A stretch of DNA of 64,000 nucleotides from Candidatus Faeciplasma pullistercoris (lineage in GTDB: Bacteria; Bacillota; Clostridia; Oscillospirales; Ruminococcaceae), in NCBI GenBank assembly GCA_018715525.1, contig DVLL01000001.1, positions 21,761-85,760 of the forward strand, given 5' to 3'. The translations under genes were made by a program, and so were the position numbers. The notes below the pieces were generated by a model. The model made no database searches and was not told the origin of the DNA. It was given only the letters and a program-made list of their open reading frames with translations. Within the stretch, counting starts at the first letter, position 1. The number at the start of each line of letters is the position of its first letter. Positions 62,409-64,000 of the stretch are shown piece after piece.

Positions 62409-63092
62409 GTGTCTACACTTAACAAACGGCTGGCGGCGTGCTGCGAGTATGTAGCCGGGTCGGGCATAGTCTGCGACATAGGGACAGACCACGCCTATCT
62501 GCCAATACACCTTCTTCAATCCGGCAAATGCGGCTCTGCATACGCCTGCGATATCGCCGACGGTCCGCTTCAGAGCGCGAGGGCGAATGTGAGCGCCCAG
62601 GGTCTTGAGGATAAAATAACGCTCATTAGGTCGGATGGGCTGGACGATGTGCCGCTTCAGGGAGTGTCTGACATTGTGATAGCGGGAATGGGCGGGGAGC
62701 TCATTTTTCGGATACTCGGCAGAAAAATAAGCGAGCTCGGCGGCATAAATCTCATATTGCAGCCCAATACCCGGGAGGCTGAGCTTGTCGGCTGGCTGTA
62801 TGAAAATGGGTTTGAGATACTTGCCCAGCGCGCCGTCACGGATGCCGGGCTTATATACATAGTGATAAACGCGGTGTATAAGGGCGAAATGAGAGCTCTT
62901 TCGGAGCTTGAGCGGATTTTGGGGAAGCTGGATGTAAGCGACCCCGAGGCAGCCCGGTATATAGAAATCCAGGCGGACAGGCTGAGTAAAGCGGCCGCTG
63001 GTATGCTCGGCTCAAGGAGCCCCGAAAAGCGTGAGGAGGGGCTGGCGGCGCAGGAGCTTGCGAAAAAGCTCCGAGCCCTTATCAAAGCGTGA
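62409..63092 (+). CDS. trmK: tRNA (adenine22-N1)-methyltransferase TrmK
   Basis: Methylates A22 in the tRNA D-loop region. The 227-residue product has CDIGTDHAYLPI as the SAM motif, IAGMGGELI in the catalytic region and LILQPNTREAELVGWLYENGF. GTG start with GGGGAGGAAG upstream. trmK followed by a Nif3-family gene is a common Firmicute pair. Confidence 0.93.
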   Translation: MSTLNKRLAACCEYVAGSGIVCDIGTDHAYLPIHLLQSGKCGSAYACDIADGPLQSARANVSAQGLEDKITLIRSDGLDDVPLQGVSDIVIAGMGGELIFRILGRKISELGGINLILQPNTREAELVGWLYENGFEILAQRAVTDAGLIYIVINAVYKGEMRALSELERILGKLDVSDPEAARYIEIQADRLSKAAAGMLGSRSPEKREEGLAAQELAKKLRALIKA

Positions 63093-63220
63093 GACCTTTG
63101 CATATTGCGGCTCTCGGGACAGCCGGCAGCAAAGCTATCTTAGTCCTGTGGAGCGGGCAGCTTTTAGGAATATTTACAGTACAGATACCCTTAATATGAA
63201 CCTGACCGGAGGTGTCGGAA

Positions 63221-64000
63221 GTGAAAATGACAAAAATATCCGAAATATACGATTATATTGACAGCCTCGCCCCTTTTCGCACTCAGGACAGCTGGGACAA
63301 CGCGGGACTGCTGACAGGAAGCATGGGCGGGAGCGTGACCAAGGCGCTTGTAGCCCTTGACGCGAAGATGCCTGTCATTGAAGAGGCTAAAAAACTCGGC
63401 TGCGAGCTGATAGTGACCCATCACCCTGTCATTTTTAACCCGCTCAGGTGTATAAACGAGGATGTCGAGGCGGGCAGGCTGGTAAAATACTCTATAGCCT
63501 GTATCTGCGCCCACACCAACCTCGACAGCGCGGAGTACGGAATAAGCGACATGATGGCTGACGCCCTCGGTATGAAAAACCTGCACATTCCGCTCGAAAT
63601 AAACCGCACCGACCCCGAGACCGGCAGGAGGCTCGGCTACGGAACGACGGCTGAGTGCGAGAGCATGTCGCCGGAGCGGCTCGCCGCGCTGTGCAAGGAG
63701 CGCTTCGGCTGCGTCGGGATAAGGTATGTGCCCGGCAGAAAAAATATCCGCAAAGTCGGAATGGTGTCCGGGGCGGGCGGGGAGTTCATATCCGCCGCCG
63801 AGGCTCTCGGGCTTGACGCCCTTATAACCGCCGAGGTGAAGCACCACCAGTTTATCGAGGCGGAGCGCACCGGCATAACGCTTATCGACGCAGGTCATTT
63901 TGAGACCGAGGTGATAGCGGCCGGGTACCTTTGGGAAAAGCTTTCGAGCAGGTTTGACGGCACCGAGTTCATTCTCTCCGAGGTAGGCTCGGCGGTAAGA
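63221..64000 (+). CDS. Nif3-like dinuclear metal-center protein (3' end outside window)
   Basis: YqfO/Nif3 family, often binding two metal ions; the physiological function is debated. About 260 residues are visible, including WDNAGLLTGS at the N-terminus, THHPVIF and AHTNLD with metal ligands, and EVKHHQF with further ligands near the edge. The frame stays open to the window end. The start is GTG 63221 (GGAGG 8 nt upstream) or ATG 63227. Directly downstream of trmK. Confidence 0.9.
   Translation, partial: MKMTKISEIYDYIDSLAPFRTQDSWDNAGLLTGSMGGSVTKALVALDAKMPVIEEAKKLGCELIVTHHPVIFNPLRCINEDVEAGRLVKYSIACICAHTNLDSAEYGISDMMADALGMKNLHIPLEINRTDPETGRRLGYGTTAECESMSPERLAALCKERFGCVGIRYVPGRKNIRKVGMVSGAGGEFISAAEALGLDALITAEVKHHQFIEAERTGITLIDAGHFETEVIAAGYLWEKLSSRFDGTEFILSEVGSAVR

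Overview
This window looks like chromosomal core-genome DNA of a spore-forming member of the class Clostridia, probably in or near the Ruminococcaceae/Oscillospiraceae. The evidence is Spo0A with a perfect 0A-box sequence upstream, an MraZ-headed division and cell-wall cluster with a PASTA-domain PBP and meso-DAP-type MurE, a Firmicute YqhQ-PrmC-RecA-RecX-RimO run, an AdhE fermentation enzyme, and AGGAGG-type ribosome binding sites with several TTG or GTG starts. Base composition looks moderate by eye; it was not computed. There are no rRNA or tRNA genes, insertion sequences, phage genes or CRISPR arrays. The species assignment is inference.

Layout. 1-12.0 kb is mostly minus strand: yqhQ-like, prmC, recA, recX and rimO (cut by the left edge); a lipoprotein, response regulator and histidine kinase operon; citrate synthase; and an LtaS-like phosphoglycerol transferase. 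A yitT-family gene diverges from the latter. 13-18.6 kb holds galM, a secreted protein of about nine fibronectin type III-like units, and spo0A, preceded by two similar promoters, a possible small RNA and a 0A box. 19-22.5 kb holds adhE and an APH-fold kinase.

22.6-43.2 kb is a co-directional biosynthetic block. The pyrimidine operon is pyrC-pyrK-pyrD-pyrF-pyrE-pyrB. The purine operon is purE-purF-purM-purN-purO-AICAR transformylase-purD-purL behind a ZTP riboswitch. The arginine operon is argG-argH-argF behind an ARG box. carAB, purC, purB, pyrR and murD/murF are not in the window. Three purine/pyrimidine enzymes depart from the common forms: PurF lacks the N-terminal catalytic Cys, the two PurH activities are encoded separately as a PurO-type cyclohydrolase and a stand-alone transformylase, and PyrB carries a C-terminal PyrI-like zinc module.

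43.2-47.5 kb holds small and transport-related genes: a DUF2508-like protein, a Cys-rich 73-residue protein behind a palindrome, an amidohydrolase, a PnuC-like transporter and a CNNM/CorC-type membrane protein. 47.9-60.7 kb is the division and wall cluster: mraZ, rsmH, ftsL-like, PBP, murE, mraY, ftsW, murG, murA, ftsQ and ftsZ. 60.9-64.0 kb holds a sigma-70-family factor, a zinc-ribbon protein, a DUF1858 protein, trmK and a Nif3-family gene cut by the right edge.

I found no clearly new multi-gene system such as a defence or mobile element. The most unusual signals are the purine/pyrimidine enzyme variants, the spo0A upstream region, and several unexplained palindromes and tandem repeats.
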